Positions 1 through 12,540 of a stretch of DNA of 64,000 nucleotides are shown here, in pieces. Position 1 is the first letter of the stretch; every line of letters starts with the position of its first letter. Below the pieces are notes generated by a model, which had not been told where the DNA came from, ran no database searches, and saw nothing but the letters and a program-made list of their open reading frames with translations. The position numbers and the translations under genes were made by a program. The DNA is from Dryococelus australis (taxonomy: Eukaryota; Arthropoda; Insecta; Phasmatodea; Phasmatidae): assembly GCA_029891345.1 (NCBI GenBank), contig CM057000.1:136942663-137006662 (forward strand), read 5' to 3'.

Positions 1-2442
1 CAAGCATTTGAGAACAAGCAGGGAACGAATGATGTAACATTTGCATGAGAACTCGAGTACTCGTGTGAAACATGAGAACAGATGAATGACTCGGATAAAA
101 GTATTTATTTACTTTGGCCACCATTTGAGCTATCTCAAGAACTCCTAAGAATTGAATTCTTTGACATTTTGAACTCTAATAGTCCCATCACTAGCGGGAA
201 GTGTCAGCCCTGTTCATTGTTTTGCAAACAAAGTTTAAATATAAAAAATATTTAAAAAAATAAAAAATTGACTTAGATTATGTCAATTACTTATTAATGC
301 TGTTTAATTTAAAATTTACGAAGATATAACTCCTCAAATTTTCATAATGTAATCCACTATAAATTTGAAATATTACTGCGATATTAACTCCACATAAAAA
401 TGTTTCCGAACCAAACAGACTTCTCACACAAACAGGACTACACACGTTTTAACTGCTGAAATACAAAATTTGAACATTGCAGCGGGTTTTACTGCTACAA
501 GCGGCAATTTTTTGTACTTGTCCACCAGTCGTCTAACCTGCTATTGCGCCTTGTGTTTTTGGGATTCGCCATGTGCAGTCGTTGGATAATCTACCGCCAA
601 TCAGAGCTCACCAGTCACCTGCACTATCACCTGCATGGTCAATCGTGCCAGGGGCATAAAGATGTTGAGGAGGGGATGGAGAGGACATACCTGTAATATA
701 CCAGTGACCTTTAGCTGACGGATCATATGCCACTGGCATAGTCCTCTTTAATCATAAGCAGCATAGTAACAGGCTGTTTACACAGAACTGCTAACAGCGG
801 TCTTCTTGTGCATGATCACACCCGATCAGTCGAGTTACCTACGGCCAACAGCTACGGCCATGTTACTACAAGGAAGCAGTCCCCTGTGTTGGAATGTATG
901 CTTAAAGGAACTGGTGTACTGTTATGTCGAATAGGATTCTCAACCTTACCCTGGACTGAAAGAGTGGTGGAGTTACCGTAAGTTTAGTAACTTGGACCAA
1001 ACTTATCCAGCCAGACCATACTCGTGACTCTACGTGGTTTTGAGGTAACATGGACTCTTTCGTGGGGTGTGCAGCGACTAGTGAAACAGATTATTTAGAG
1101 TTTTCATGGCTCAGTTGGACGTAAAACGAAGAACAGATTGACAATTGACCGACAAACAACGGATTGAACAATACCTTTGACTCTTTCGAGAGCAGATGAA
1201 AATTACATGAAGAATACTTAGATTGGTTTTTGAGGGTGAAAGGGACACATTGCCCCTTACATATTGGCAATTGTGAGTAGTTGGCAAAGTACTGCCATTA
1301 GAGCAGATTAAGCTGCAGTAGTTGGTCACAGTGTTGCCAAAAATGCTCTGTATTCACTATCTAATATTTCAGTCTGCTGATTGGTAGTTTGATTGTCAGA
1401 ATCCTGTAACTTGGTTATCAAAAAAGCAGTAACCTTTAATACTATCTACTGTAGAAGTTGAACATATAGTGCATGCATCAGCAAATGAGATAAGACTAGA
1501 AAAGTTAGACTTCAATTCTTTCCACGTACACTAGTAACTAACATAAATGTGGCTGAAAGCATGAGGAAATCAATATATCATGTCATATTGTTATCTGAAT
1601 TCAATTTCTGAAGGACATAGTTGTGAAGAAATTGCTTATTTTCTATAGTATGTTATGTGAGACGACATACTTCAAATTGCTTACTCTCCAGTATGTCATG
1701 TTGAGATAACATTGATGTAACGGCTGAAATATTAAGACATGAAAGTTAACATTTCAGTTTCACCAAAATTATCCATTTTTTTTTTGTATTATTTGATACT
1801 ATCCCAGCATATTCCTTAGAATTTTGATGCCAGTTGTAGCCTACTATTTTTCCATTATTCAGCAAACGGGTTAGTAACCCTCCATACAATACTTTGGGGA
1901 TGTAATAAGTAATGATCAGTTTTTTTTATAGGGATCCACCTGGCATACTTTATTGGTAATTCAGAGTGAGCATGAGGGCAAAAAGAAATTTTGTGAATTA
2001 ATCTTGTGTTTTATTTGTGCACACAGGACAACTACTTTATGTATGGCTAGCAAACACTCACACTTTTAATTTTTAATTTTGTGGGGTCCGTTGTCTTTAT
2101 ATTCTGTTGGAACTCTGAATAATTGAACGTTTGGACTGTACGCCTTCATAATTTAAGTACTGCACATTCATTATTGTGGTATCTTATTCAAAATCACAAA
2201 CTTCAAATGTTCAGTAATCTGTGGGTGGAGGGTGATGTAAAACATTGTTATTTTTGTTGTATTACTTCCTCTAAAGAAGTTAACTTAGTGCATATGTATA
2301 TGTTGCCTTGTGGTCAAGCAGCCTGTGTGTGGTCTGTTAGCTCATGTTGTGTCGTTAACTACTGACTAGTGAATGGTGTGTGTGCTGCATTGTGTTTTTG
2401 TTCTAGGCTCTCGCAGCTCAGTAGTTGGTAATGTAGTGTAAT

Positions 2443-2487
2443 GTGATGTGCGTACGTGATGTGCGTACATGATGTGCGTATGTGATG
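2443..2487. repeat. 13-bp short tandem repeat, about 3.5 copies
   Basis: The unit GTGATGTGCGTAC is repeated three times, with one changed base in the third copy's first position and one in its last, then a partial copy GTGATG. It is a small minisatellite with no coding implication. Confidence 0.85.
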
Positions 2488-3859
2488 CTGCTGCAGTTGT
2501 TTTGTTTTGTTGTGAGCTCATTCCATTCCTTTTTTCCACTAGAGCTGCCTAGGACTAGTTCGCAAACTCAGGGCTCGGTCGTCACCTCCATACTTTCCAC
2601 CTTTTGCGGTACGTTTTGTCGAGACACCCCGTTTGGAGCCATTTTCGGTAAGCTACGAAAAGAATCACGCACTTGGTCCTTTTTGTGCAGTGATGAAGCA
2701 AAGGGTGAGTATTCACAGTTGCAAAGCAGCTGTAAAGGAAAGGTTATGTTTGCAAAATAAGTCTGATCCAATATGTTTGTGTCCCTTTCGGGCTTTTCAA
2801 ACATTGTCGAGGCTTGAATCTGCATTGTGAATGGGTGTCTGGGTATCTGTGGCTTAAAAATGTTGGCTTTAAAGTATTCTTAATAGCCATAGGCATCCAG
2901 TACCGTTCTAAAGACATTATAAATATGAGATTCATGTCTCTTCAATTTGTTGCATTGATAGACATTTTCAATTCTCTTGGTCTTAGAATTAAAAGTTCAT
3001 TGACTATACATTGTGTATCTATTGTTTAGAAAATGTTTGCAAAGAAAATCTTTATTAAAAATTTTCAGAAACATTGACATAGTAACAGTTAGGTGGTTTA
3101 TTGGCTACTCCCAGAATAGATCTAATAATATTCAAATTTCAGGAAATGAATAATTTTTGGCTTTAACATGACCTTTCCCTGGCTTCTGTCAGCAACTGTG
3201 AATATTTTCCATTATTTTCAGCTTCTCAATCCTACCAGGATCACACTAAAATTTCCTTCCTCTCCGTTTCCACCCAAAACATTGATATCCTGATTCTGTA
3301 TAAATTTCCTAGACATGATCTACACCAGTGTTGATTGTATGTTGATGCATGTTGCTTGTGTCTGTTGTCAGGCATAATAGTGATTTATGTTTAATACTTT
3401 TTAAGAGGATTTATAGTGCCTACCTACCTGGTGAACAAATTATGTTGCAGCATGTTTAAAGTACTTTTTTAAAAAATAATTCATTGTTTTTTTTTTTTCT
3501 TTCTTCAAAATATTGGCAAAAATACATTGATGAAAATTAGCTGGCTTGATAGTTTAATTTACAGTTATGGATTGTTAGTATGTTCACATTATGTTGTACA
3601 GATAGCAAGTCTGTACAACATTTATATGTTTTTAGAAGGAAAAAGGGTGTCAATTACATTTGATCCTCGATTTTGCAAAGTGTTAGGGTTCCTGAGAATG
3701 ACGCCACAAAATCACTATCTTAGTAAAATTGCAACCAACAAATTTTTCTTCCCGAAACCCATTAGTTGTTTTTGACAGTTTTTTTTTTTTTTCACATGAA
3801 TACTATGTTTCATCATCTGATACAAAAAATCCTTTTTGAATGAAATATCAATTTAATTC

Positions 3860-4170
3860 AACAAGAAAATGTTTTTCTTTTCAAATGTTACCCCAGAAAT
3901 CTATTATTGACTTATCACCAGAAAACGTTTAAACATCACACTATATAACTTTTTGCAAGTACAAAGTCCATTTTCAGTTGCTATATGTGAGAAAACCAGA
4001 TATTTTATAAAAAAAATATACATACACAGCAAATAAATTAATGCCCCAGAAGGGTACATATGATCTCTTCTTGTCACCAAAAAAAAGTGTAGCAGTAGTG
4101 CCCACTATGGATACATTTTTAGCCTGCTTAAAGTCCATCTTTAAATATATATTTATCACGCTAAAAGAAA
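3860..4170. repeat. Degenerate ~150-bp repeat, two tandem units
   Basis: Two units share the order CCCCAGAA, an acttct/caccagaaaa block, and AAGTCCAT near the end. The same pattern recurs at 6960-7310. This looks like an old, diverged local or interspersed repeat of unknown class. Confidence 0.45.
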
Positions 4171-6959
4171 AATATTATTTTATTTTATAGGTAATGTGAA
4201 AACTTCAAAATTATACTCTAGCAATGCTGAGAACTAAAAAATGTTATTTCTAGGTTTTTATATCGTTGCTCTGTTAGAAAATAGTCTTCAATTTCACATG
4301 CAAGCACAAATACATATACAGAACATGCATTTTACTCTTTTTTTTTAATGGCTGCGTAACTATCTGTGGTAGGAAGGAACACCAAATAAGCTGAAAGAAG
4401 AGAGAGGAGTTAGTGCTAGGGCGTTCTGTCGACAAGCAACCTGCTGTTCATGTGAGATTGATGATATGATGATAGGGGAAAGGGAGGAACAATACATGTG
4501 CAGCCAATAAGACAAGAAGGGCAAGCCTAGTAGCCAATGTCAGTGCAGCTGTATGGAATGCATTGCGTGCTCTCTCTCGGCAGAACGCCACTGCCTGGAA
4601 TCTTTGCAAGGAGGCAGGGTGGTGATCCGTTTCTTTGAGAGACACATTTCCAATGGTACATACCCGTGTTTAATAGTACACATATTCCAATAGGTTTTGA
4701 ATGCTGATAGTTTTAATTTATGTAAACTGTGCTTTAAGGGTTTTGTTTCTAAATAACTAAGGTTGCTTAGTGTTTTTTGTTGGCATTTAAAAGAAATTGG
4801 CAATTGGAAGAATGTGTGAGTGTCAAGTAGTTATTATAAAATACATTTTCCATGCAAACACTTAAAGAGAAATTAGAAGTACTTTGAAAAGGTAGGCCAA
4901 CACCACTATTACCAGACATAGTTTCAGATCTCCCAAGAAAGAAATAATAGTTCACGAGACCTTTTTCAGTTTTGTAGTGTGTAATTTTTGAATGGTAATC
5001 ATGGTGTCTTGATTTAAATGAGCTTTTTTTTTTTTTTGGGTTTCATGTGCTATTTTCCAAATTAAATTCAGCTTGGAGTAAACACAGTTTTTTTTTTTTT
5101 AGATTTAATTCACTTGTAAGCCACTCAATATATTCAAAATGGCAAAATCACATACAATAATTTTTACAACAAAAAAAATGTTTGGAAAGACTGTTGGCAT
5201 CGTACTAAAGGAGTAGCACCTAAATATTAGTCTGTACAACAAACATGTGAAGAGTGAGAGAGAAATTTGTCACACACTTGTTGTTGCGAAGCAGCAATAA
5301 AACAGATACAAACGCAACATTTAAAAAAATGCATCACTGGATAAACAGTGTAAAACAGCAATTTTTAAAGACCACACAAAAATATTCAATAACCTTGCTA
5401 TGGCGATGGTTTGAAATTATACATCCGTGTGTAATTGTTATATAGTTGGGACATGTATTCTTTTCAATGGGGTATTATACATCCAGATATTACTGTCTTA
5501 TGCCTGTATAAGGCTGGGTTATGAGCATGTAACGTTCAGTTGTAATTTTAATTTCTCCTATGGTTAAGAGAGGAGCACACGTATCCAATTTTTTCAGGAA
5601 ATGTTACTGTCTGGCAGGGAACTAATTTTATCTTGACGGAGGGAGGGGGGGGGGTGTGTGTGAGATAAGTGATTTGTCTGCCTTCCTTCTCATTAATTTG
5701 CACCCTGAATGGGACATTTACTAAACGAAGTGTCGCACTTGGTGCTTCCTTGCTTGTATGTCTCGAACATGAAGCGAACCAGGTATGCAGGCACTTAAAA
5801 ATTTTTAAACTCTGTAAGTATGTGAACTTCAACATTATTCCAATAACAATATTAAAAGCAGCAAGTTTTTGTACCGTTAACTAAAATTGATTATCTTGTA
5901 TGTGGAGTCATCAAAATTACAATAAAAATAGAATTTAAAAAATAAATCTTCCCCACCTAACAATTGCAATTATTCAATGTACTTGAGAGTTAATTGCGCC
6001 ATGGACACCCTTAATGCAGATGCATTGTACTAATGCTAGAGCGGAATAGCATATGTGGCAGGATCCTGAGTTAGTCACATTGTGAATAACGTGTGTTGTT
6101 GAAATTTTACTTTGTAAATAACATTTCAATGCGGTCAAATGTTGAGCAATAATGTTCGTTATTAATGCAGTTACTGCAGGTACCTACTATTGCAAGCTGT
6201 ACGGTACCTAATTTTATCAATTTGTCATTTTAAGTTAATGCGCTATCCAGTAAACCAAAAAGCTAGAGTTCATTTCTTTTTATCTTTCACGATTTTTATA
6301 TTATTTCTTCTGAGACAGTGTTTTGTGTTAAGTGCATACTTTTTGATGATGCCACAAAATCAATTTATAGTTCTGGTACAGTACTCATTCTACTCAGTTT
6401 TGCCTACACTAAACATTTTTGTATAGCTTAAGATAATATTTTTCAGCACAAAAAAAAACCTTTGTGCGCAAGTGTTTTTACTATGCGTATGTGTGTTTTG
6501 TGATTGTTTTTTGTATGTCTTAACATTTTTTGCAGTTCTTAAAAAAAAAGGTGTTTTGGTGTTCTCACAGTGCATAATGTTTCCTAGAATATAACATGAA
6601 TGTTGTGTGTAAATATGTTTTTTCCAGCTATGCTTTTAAACAACTTAACTGGATTTTGGTGGGTAAGGATTTTAAATAATAAGCATCAGTTGCTTTTCAC
6701 TGCTTTTAACTGCTATACTTATAGAAACATAAGTTGGTATATATGCAGGCTGAACTAAAATGATAAAAAATCAAAATGTGTAAGTAAAGTAGAGCCCCAA
6801 ATTTGCACAGCTTCAGGGTTCCTGGGAATGACTTAATAAAATTGCTGACTGCTTGAAATTGAGACAGGCAGAATTTTATGCACCATAGCCCAAAAATTGT
6901 GATAAAATATGGCTTTTTGTTTAAAGTCTTTCAAATTGTCTTTGGTGCAAAAATAGGAT

Positions 6960-7310
6960 TTTTAAAAATATGGTGTATTATTTTTTGGTATTAGATGTTT
7001 TCCAAATTAAATTGTACCCCAGAAAGCTATATAAAACTCCCCTTATAAAGATTTTTTATTAAAATAGACGTCTGCATAATGTTTAGTGACAGCAAAGTCC
7101 ATATTTTCTTCTCACTGGAAAACCAAATGTTATATTAAATGTGTTTAAAATTTATTTCTATAGTCAGATGTTTTTAGAATAAAATGATATCCCAGAACAA
7201 TATGTATGTTCTCTATTGATGCCAGAAAATAAGTTCACGCAGAGAGTGGCATAATTTTCAGCTAACACAGTGTCCAGTTTCAGTTGCTTTCATGGGAAAA
7301 TGAATAGTCA
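6960..7310. repeat. Degenerate ~170-bp repeat, two tandem units
   Basis: It contains TTTTCCAAATTAAATTGTACCCCAGAA and similar blocks, followed by a GTCCA...TTTCAGTTGCT stretch and a GGGAAAA or GGAAAACC end. It is related to 3860-4170 in the same orientation. No TIRs or ORF were seen, so the class is unknown. Confidence 0.45.
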
Positions 7311-7723
7311 CTAGCCATTCCATGATGTATGCTTTAAATTTGATCCACTTTGATAACTGCACATTTAAGACATTCATATACAAACATTCCATGAGGGAGG
7401 GAGGGAATTTTACCAGCACTGTACATAGTATTTTTCTGTTTTGTAAATTTTAAACACACAGGAGATGGCGGGGTTGGGCGAAGCCCGTATCTTCTGCAGG
7501 CTGGTGTTTTCAATAGATTTTCACCAGTTTTTGTTTGTTTTTTATGATGCTATATACCAATAAATGACAGCAACATAGCAAACCCTATATTTTTTTTTGC
7601 TCTGGGCAAGTAAATTTTTTTGTTAAGAATTAGTAGTTGTGATTTATTTTGACAGAATTTTTTTAAGTTTTTGTAAAATACGAGTTTGTAAAATAGGGGT
7701 TCTGTTGTAGTTCTTTGCGATTC

Positions 7724-7769
7724 GAGTTAATAGGCAAGGGGTTTTAGAGTTAATAGGCAAGGGGTTTTA
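7724..7769. repeat. 23-bp perfect tandem duplication
   Basis: The 23-base unit beginning GAGTTAATAGGCAAGGGG occurs twice in immediate succession with no mismatch. It is likely a recent slippage or repair duplication. Confidence 0.9.
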
Positions 7770-9457
7770 ATTTTTAAGTGTCTGTGGGCATTTTATGCCT
7801 GCTGTAGATCAAACCGTAAGATTTGTCATTGAAAATAACACATTGATGCTGCCTTATTATAGTATTTTTATGCACTGTCGAAAACACAGGATGCATTGTT
7901 TTATGGTGGGGCAAATAAGTTTCCTCTCATTTTGATGATGATAAAAGCAGCGATTGGTTAGCTTGAATGTGGAACCATAAAACTAATTTAACTAAATCTT
8001 TGTGCGTTGAAGTACTTATTGTGTGTGTGAATTCGCTTAGTAATATTTAAAATCGTCCACAGTTTTGGCTGGTATTGCCCACAAAAAATTATTTATCCAG
8101 GCTTACATCATATCTTAAGGGGAATCTCTAGTAAAGAGTATTGCACACATTGAGGTTACATTCGGCTTTAAAGCATTGCAATGGCAATGGAAAATAATAT
8201 AGAGCTTCCCATGTGTACAATTTCATAAGAATTTTAAGTAGTCATTATAAGGTTTAAATACAGCAATCTGTTCAGAAAAGATACAGCAATGTCACTATAC
8301 AAAAGAATAAAAATCGTAAACAGAGGGCCATCTACAGTGATTTTTGTAGATTTGAATGTTTTCAGTGACCACTTTTGTGTTTCATGAACGAAATTTATCA
8401 ATAGGCAACTAAATATTGACTTGAATTTCTGTCTTGATAAATTGTTTATGTTGAAGTATTCTATAGCTTTTTTTTAAAGTTAGAAAAAATGTGACTGCTT
8501 ACATTGAGATCCATATGACAAATAGGGGGGCCCATTAAAGACTACTCTGCAGAGTTTGATAAAATCTAATGAAAAATTTCTTGTCCCAACTTTTTTTTTT
8601 AACACATTCAAGTCGGACTACCTCATCAAAATTACTTCCATTTATGTGTAGGGGAAATTAGGTAATCGGTTACTACCTGTTCACCCTAGATTATCTTTTG
8701 TGCGTTTGTACTGATGTTACGAAATCTGTATTGCTTTACCTCACTATTTTGAACTGTTTAAAACAGTTTGTTTGATATTTCTTCGTAGCCTAGTATATGT
8801 AATTATATTTTTGTGAGGTTTGATCATTTGAAAGATTAATAATGCATCCTCCATTTACTCTTATCTGGAAGATGTTATTTGCCAGAACCTTCTATATCTT
8901 TGAGCTTTGCAATAATTGTCTTTATTCTGATTGTTCTTTGCTTTCAACAAAATAATTGACACGTGATGTCCTTTACTGGTTGATGGCAACTTCACGATTG
9001 GGAGTTCTTTGGTAATGCTGACCAGGAACACAGGGTTGGTTAAGTCAGATGTTCACTTGCGCACTGGAGCATGACCAGTGTAAAGTAACGGGCGCGTGAC
9101 CCGTTGGCTGGGTACAAAGTTTTGGCTCATGACATCTTTTTAACAGTGGTAATTTTAGCGACTTCCACTCCATCCCTAGGTCAGCTGTTGTGGAGTTGGA
9201 AGTTAACTGTATCCCGTTAATGTGTGGATTGTACTGTCTGCCTTGCTGATTGTTTTATTCACCAACCCATCGTAATAATGCTTACAGACAGAGATTTCTT
9301 TTACTCCCTGCTAGATAGCTCTATAAGTAAACATCTTTTGTCATTTGTTTCACATCCCCCTTTCAGCCGGCCGGCGACATCACAGAGGCAAGTGATGCGA
9401 CTACCCTGCTCCCTAGCGGCACAAGCCAATCAGCAGTAGGCAGCAGCCCAAAATTAG

Positions 9458-9464
9458 TATAAAA
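9458..9464 (+). promoter_or_regulatory. TATA box of element C LTR
   Basis: TATAAAA in the context TTAGTATAAAAG is shared with fragments E and F on the minus strand (53692-53698 and 63103-63109), where the matching context is TTAGTATAAAA. That conservation across copies marks it as the LTR core promoter. Confidence 0.7.
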
Positions 9465-9499
9465 GCAGAGACAGCCCACGTCTCCAGCAGCAGTCATCA

Positions 9500-11285
9500 T
9501 TTCCCAGCGCCCGCCGCTCACAAAATTACCAGATTGTAGAGCAGACCTGACCAGATTGATCTCACTGCTTCCTAGCTCTCGCTGCTCAGGAACTTCCATT
9601 CTACGTTTGTTCTAGCACCCATTGCTTAGGACAACACCCAGTACTTCGCTTAGGCTACGCTTGCAATAGGGTTATGTTATGCTAGTTAGGAGCTATCCAC
9701 TATGTACTCTGCAAACCCTGTGACCACCTACATTTATGGACGTATATGTAGAGAACCTCTCCTCAAAGTAATTTTCATTGCTAAATCCTGTCACATTCCT
9801 TGCTTAGTCATCCTGCTACATGTCAGCGATTATATTAAGTCGTTTACTAAAACTCGTCCATACAACAAAATCAAAAGTTTGTTGCATAGGCTACAGCAGC
9901 TCATACCGCATTCCCCTTTTGCTGTGTCGATCGCCTCTTCCGGCCATCATAATTTGCCCTTTTAGCTTTCCGGCTGAAATTTGCGCAGTTAACCAGGAGC
10001 TAGAGTGCTTTCACCATGTGTTTATTTCCGTCAAACAAAATAAAACGTTTGTCAGCTTTTACTTTGCGTACCTTCCTTGTAGACTTAGCACCTTGTGTAG
10101 TTACCCTCACGTAACAGGTTTGCATGTGATTCCGCGGAATTCTACTCAAACGAGCCTGACACAAATTTTCTACCCAACATACACTAGCTGGGCTACCCTT
10201 CCCTTCAACCCCTCCGGGATTTACGTAATGGAGGAGCCACACAGATACACTGTCCTTGGAACAGCTTGTCAACCTGGTGTTCACTGGCCTTTCCCGAGCG
10301 GACTCCGCTGGAAGAGACTTGTGTCCCCACACACCTGTGTATGTATCTGGACAAGGTGAGACCTGACTTTCCTCGTGTACCGCAGTGTCCGTCAGACTTG
10401 GTAATAGGATGTCCGCCTGTCCACTACTGCCCGTGGTGCAACACATATCTCTGTACAAGATCCCTGTAGACGTACAGTATTAGGAGGGTAAATTCCAATT
10501 CCCAATACCCGGAGGAAAGGCTTTAAGGAGAGAGTTAGGCAGACACTCATAGAATCAGGTAGACTATACGAATATCAGCCTTCCCTGGTCAAGCAGCTAG
10601 CTAGTTTGTCACTTCAAGAACAAGCGCAAGTGCTACTCCACCAGCAAGACCCTATTGGAAGTTCTTGAACCCAGCAATCTCTTCACACCATCTGAGAGGA
10701 CCGGCCCCGTTGAGTAACCGGGGTGGATCATAGAGTATTTGTGCCGACCTGAACAACCTCCCACACCAGTCATAACCTACCTCGTGCCTGCTATTCTTCA
10801 TCTGGCATCTCTGCCTAAGCCACAGGACATCATTAGCCAACCCTCTACCAGAAGTAGTCGCACCTTTCTAAGTGCTGCTCCACCCAAATATCGTCCAGGT
10901 ATATCCAAGGCAGTGGTGGCACCTAGACGCTGAATCAAGTTGCCCACACAAGATTTCATGCTCTGTCACATAGCCACTCGGCCAGTTTTGTATAACAGTG
11001 ACGCGTGACGCTTATACATGTAATCTAATACGATTAAGACTCTTCCACCACTACAGATGTGAGAGACTGGTTGCCTACCCTATAGGCAACAGGAATCTAT
11101 AAGCATATTCTCTCACCTGGAGGATGACGCAACCCGCGCTGAGAGCCTACAAGTTGCCCAGACCTCGGGCAAGGCCGAGCACCAATGATGAAGCACGAAG
11201 CAGAAACGCTGACCGGAGTATTCTCACGCCAACCAGGGCAGGAGGATGTCAAGCCTTCCCCGCACCCTGCACTGGCAGCCTACAA
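9500..11285 (+). other. Extra sequence splitting the element C LTR
   Basis: In fragments A, E and F the TATA box lies roughly 400-580 bp from the CCAGGT hairpin. In C the same spacing is about 2.1 kb. The surplus holds no recognised domain. Part of it (about 10640-10930) is Pro/Ser-rich in translation, like the tail that follows integrase in element B, so it may be the 3' tail of a nested or recombined copy. Homology with A resumes near 11290. Confidence 0.45.
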
Positions 11286-11557
11286 GGATGCTGCCGAGCT
11301 CGAGAGTCATTCTTGTTCCATCTCTTGCATTTTCCTACAGCACTGCTGTTAGTGCTGGGACCGCCCGAGATCTTCGAAGCATTGAGAACGCCTCCTGCAG
11401 CTACTTCACCTTTCGACAACCAGTCAACTAGTCAACCAGTGAACACTCTTACCAATACATTAAGTTCACTTTGTCTCCTTAAAACATCTTTATTATACAG
11501 TTTAGAAGTATTAAATATTTTCTCGTTGAGCTAATTCTTTCCCATTCTCCATTAGAA

Positions 11558-11576
11558 CCAGGTCGCCTACACCTGG
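11558..11576 (+). promoter_or_regulatory. Conserved LTR hairpin 1 (element C)
   Basis: CCAGGTCGCCTACACCTGG forms a perfect 6-bp stem (CCAGGT/ACCTGG) around a seven-base loop. Equivalent hairpins occur in A (23118-23136), D (46349-46367), E (53208-53226) and F (62534-62552), always in the sense orientation of the element. The role is unknown; an RNA element in R/U5, or a primer or packaging signal, is possible. Confidence 0.7.
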
Positions 11577-11630
11577 CCAGCGTAGTAACCTTCAGCACTC
11601 AATTACCTGGTTGGAGGTAGCATGCGTTGC

Positions 11631-11656
11631 ATGTTTATTGAGACTTCAATAAACAT
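11631..11656 (+). terminator. Poly(A) signal inside a perfect hairpin (element C)
   Basis: The arms ATGTTTATTGA and TCAATAAACAT are perfectly complementary over 11 bp with loop GACT, and the 3' arm contains AATAAA. The same arrangement is found in D and A. This resembles the poly(A) hairpin known from retroviral R regions (analogy, not homology). Confidence 0.7.
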
Positions 11657-12156
11657 ACCATTGTTTAGTACTTCTCTGCTTTTATTTCTTAGTGTGTCTG
11701 TCTGTGTGCCTGTTAGATACTGGTTGCTGTGTACACCTTTGACGAGGACCGGGGCGCCCTTTAGGGGTCCGTCATATTTTCACATACCCATTAGACAGCC
11801 ATCTGTTGCTTTCCGAACTACCACAGCATTGCTTCCAGTGCCGGTGGAGAGGAACAGAGGAGCCACAACCACTAGTCACACCTTCACCCAGAGATGGGCG
11901 ACAATCTCAAGTTAATGCCTTATTCCACAGTACTGTTTCCAGTGCCGGGATAAACCTTGGCTTGAGACCTGCCGTCCATTCCTGTTGTGGATGCACATCC
12001 AGTGGTGGCATTGGTGACCCAAACAACTCCCCGTCTCTGATCAACCCGCCTAGTGTGGGGGGATCAGTGGTTATAGAGCCTGGTCAGCAATCCAAAACCG
12101 GACTTACACTATAACTTGTATTTAGTTTGTTCATGTCAAGGTGTACCCAGTAACCT

Positions 12157-12540
12157 GTGAGCAGAGACTTTAGGTCTTTCAGCCAGAGGCACGGCAGAAA
12201 GTGCAGGGAGCGACATGCAGCCCTCCTTGTCGACATACAGTTGAGTGCACTTCAACGTACACCGGAAAGGCAGGCAGAACGGGACCGCACAGCCCAACTC
12301 AGGCACGAGTCAGTATCGACTGCTCTGGTTGTGTATTATTCGTATTTTTGTACATACATATTCACACATCATGCCATCGTGTGGTAAGAGGATTGTTGAC
12401 TAGTACAGAGGTTAGATTCGGTTGGGACAACATCCACTTCTGGACCAACGAATCTCGCCTGTGGAATCGCAGCCACGGTGTGGGCCAAGCCCACTACAAC
12501 TGGACAAAGTACACCACCAACACGGCACCCAAGAAGTAGG
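12157..12540 (+). pseudogene. Gag N-terminal region, element C
   Basis: The region starts with ERQAERDRTAQLRHESVSTA, close to the matching part of fragment D (45430-45760, minus strand), and then after a frame change reads FGWDNIHFWTNE at 12417-12452, matched by FGWDNVHFWTNE in D. Shared protein-level motifs between opposite-strand copies show this was coding. No known domain is recognised here. Its position between the leader and the Gag zinc fingers places it at the Gag N terminus. It is interrupted by frame changes and stops. Confidence 0.6.

Larger units (their letters stand above)
1..9040. other. AT-rich noncoding DNA, probable calpain intron
   Basis: No convincing gene is visible. Open frames are short and on both strands, poly-T and poly-A runs are frequent, and base composition is strongly AT-rich, unlike the LTR block that starts near 9 kb. 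Because calpain exons lie on the + strand from 39287 onward, this stretch is probably upstream intron, although an exon of another gene cannot be excluded. The 500-1100 part is less AT-rich and may be an old unclassified repeat. Short local repeats are listed separately. Confidence 0.5.

Noticed and set aside
4420-4600. Inverted GGGCGTTCTG / CAGAACGCC pair as a MITE
   Set aside because: The match is only about nine bases with no target duplication or longer terminal repeat.
9354-9380. Polypurine tract on the minus strand near 9360 as the edge of another LTR
   Set aside because: It sits about 90 bp upstream of the + strand TATA box of element C, and no minus-strand element follows from it.
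10000-10458. 152-residue minus-strand and 179-residue + strand frames in element C's LTR gap
   Set aside because: They overlap on opposite strands, and neither shows a known domain; probably chance frames in less AT-rich transposon DNA.
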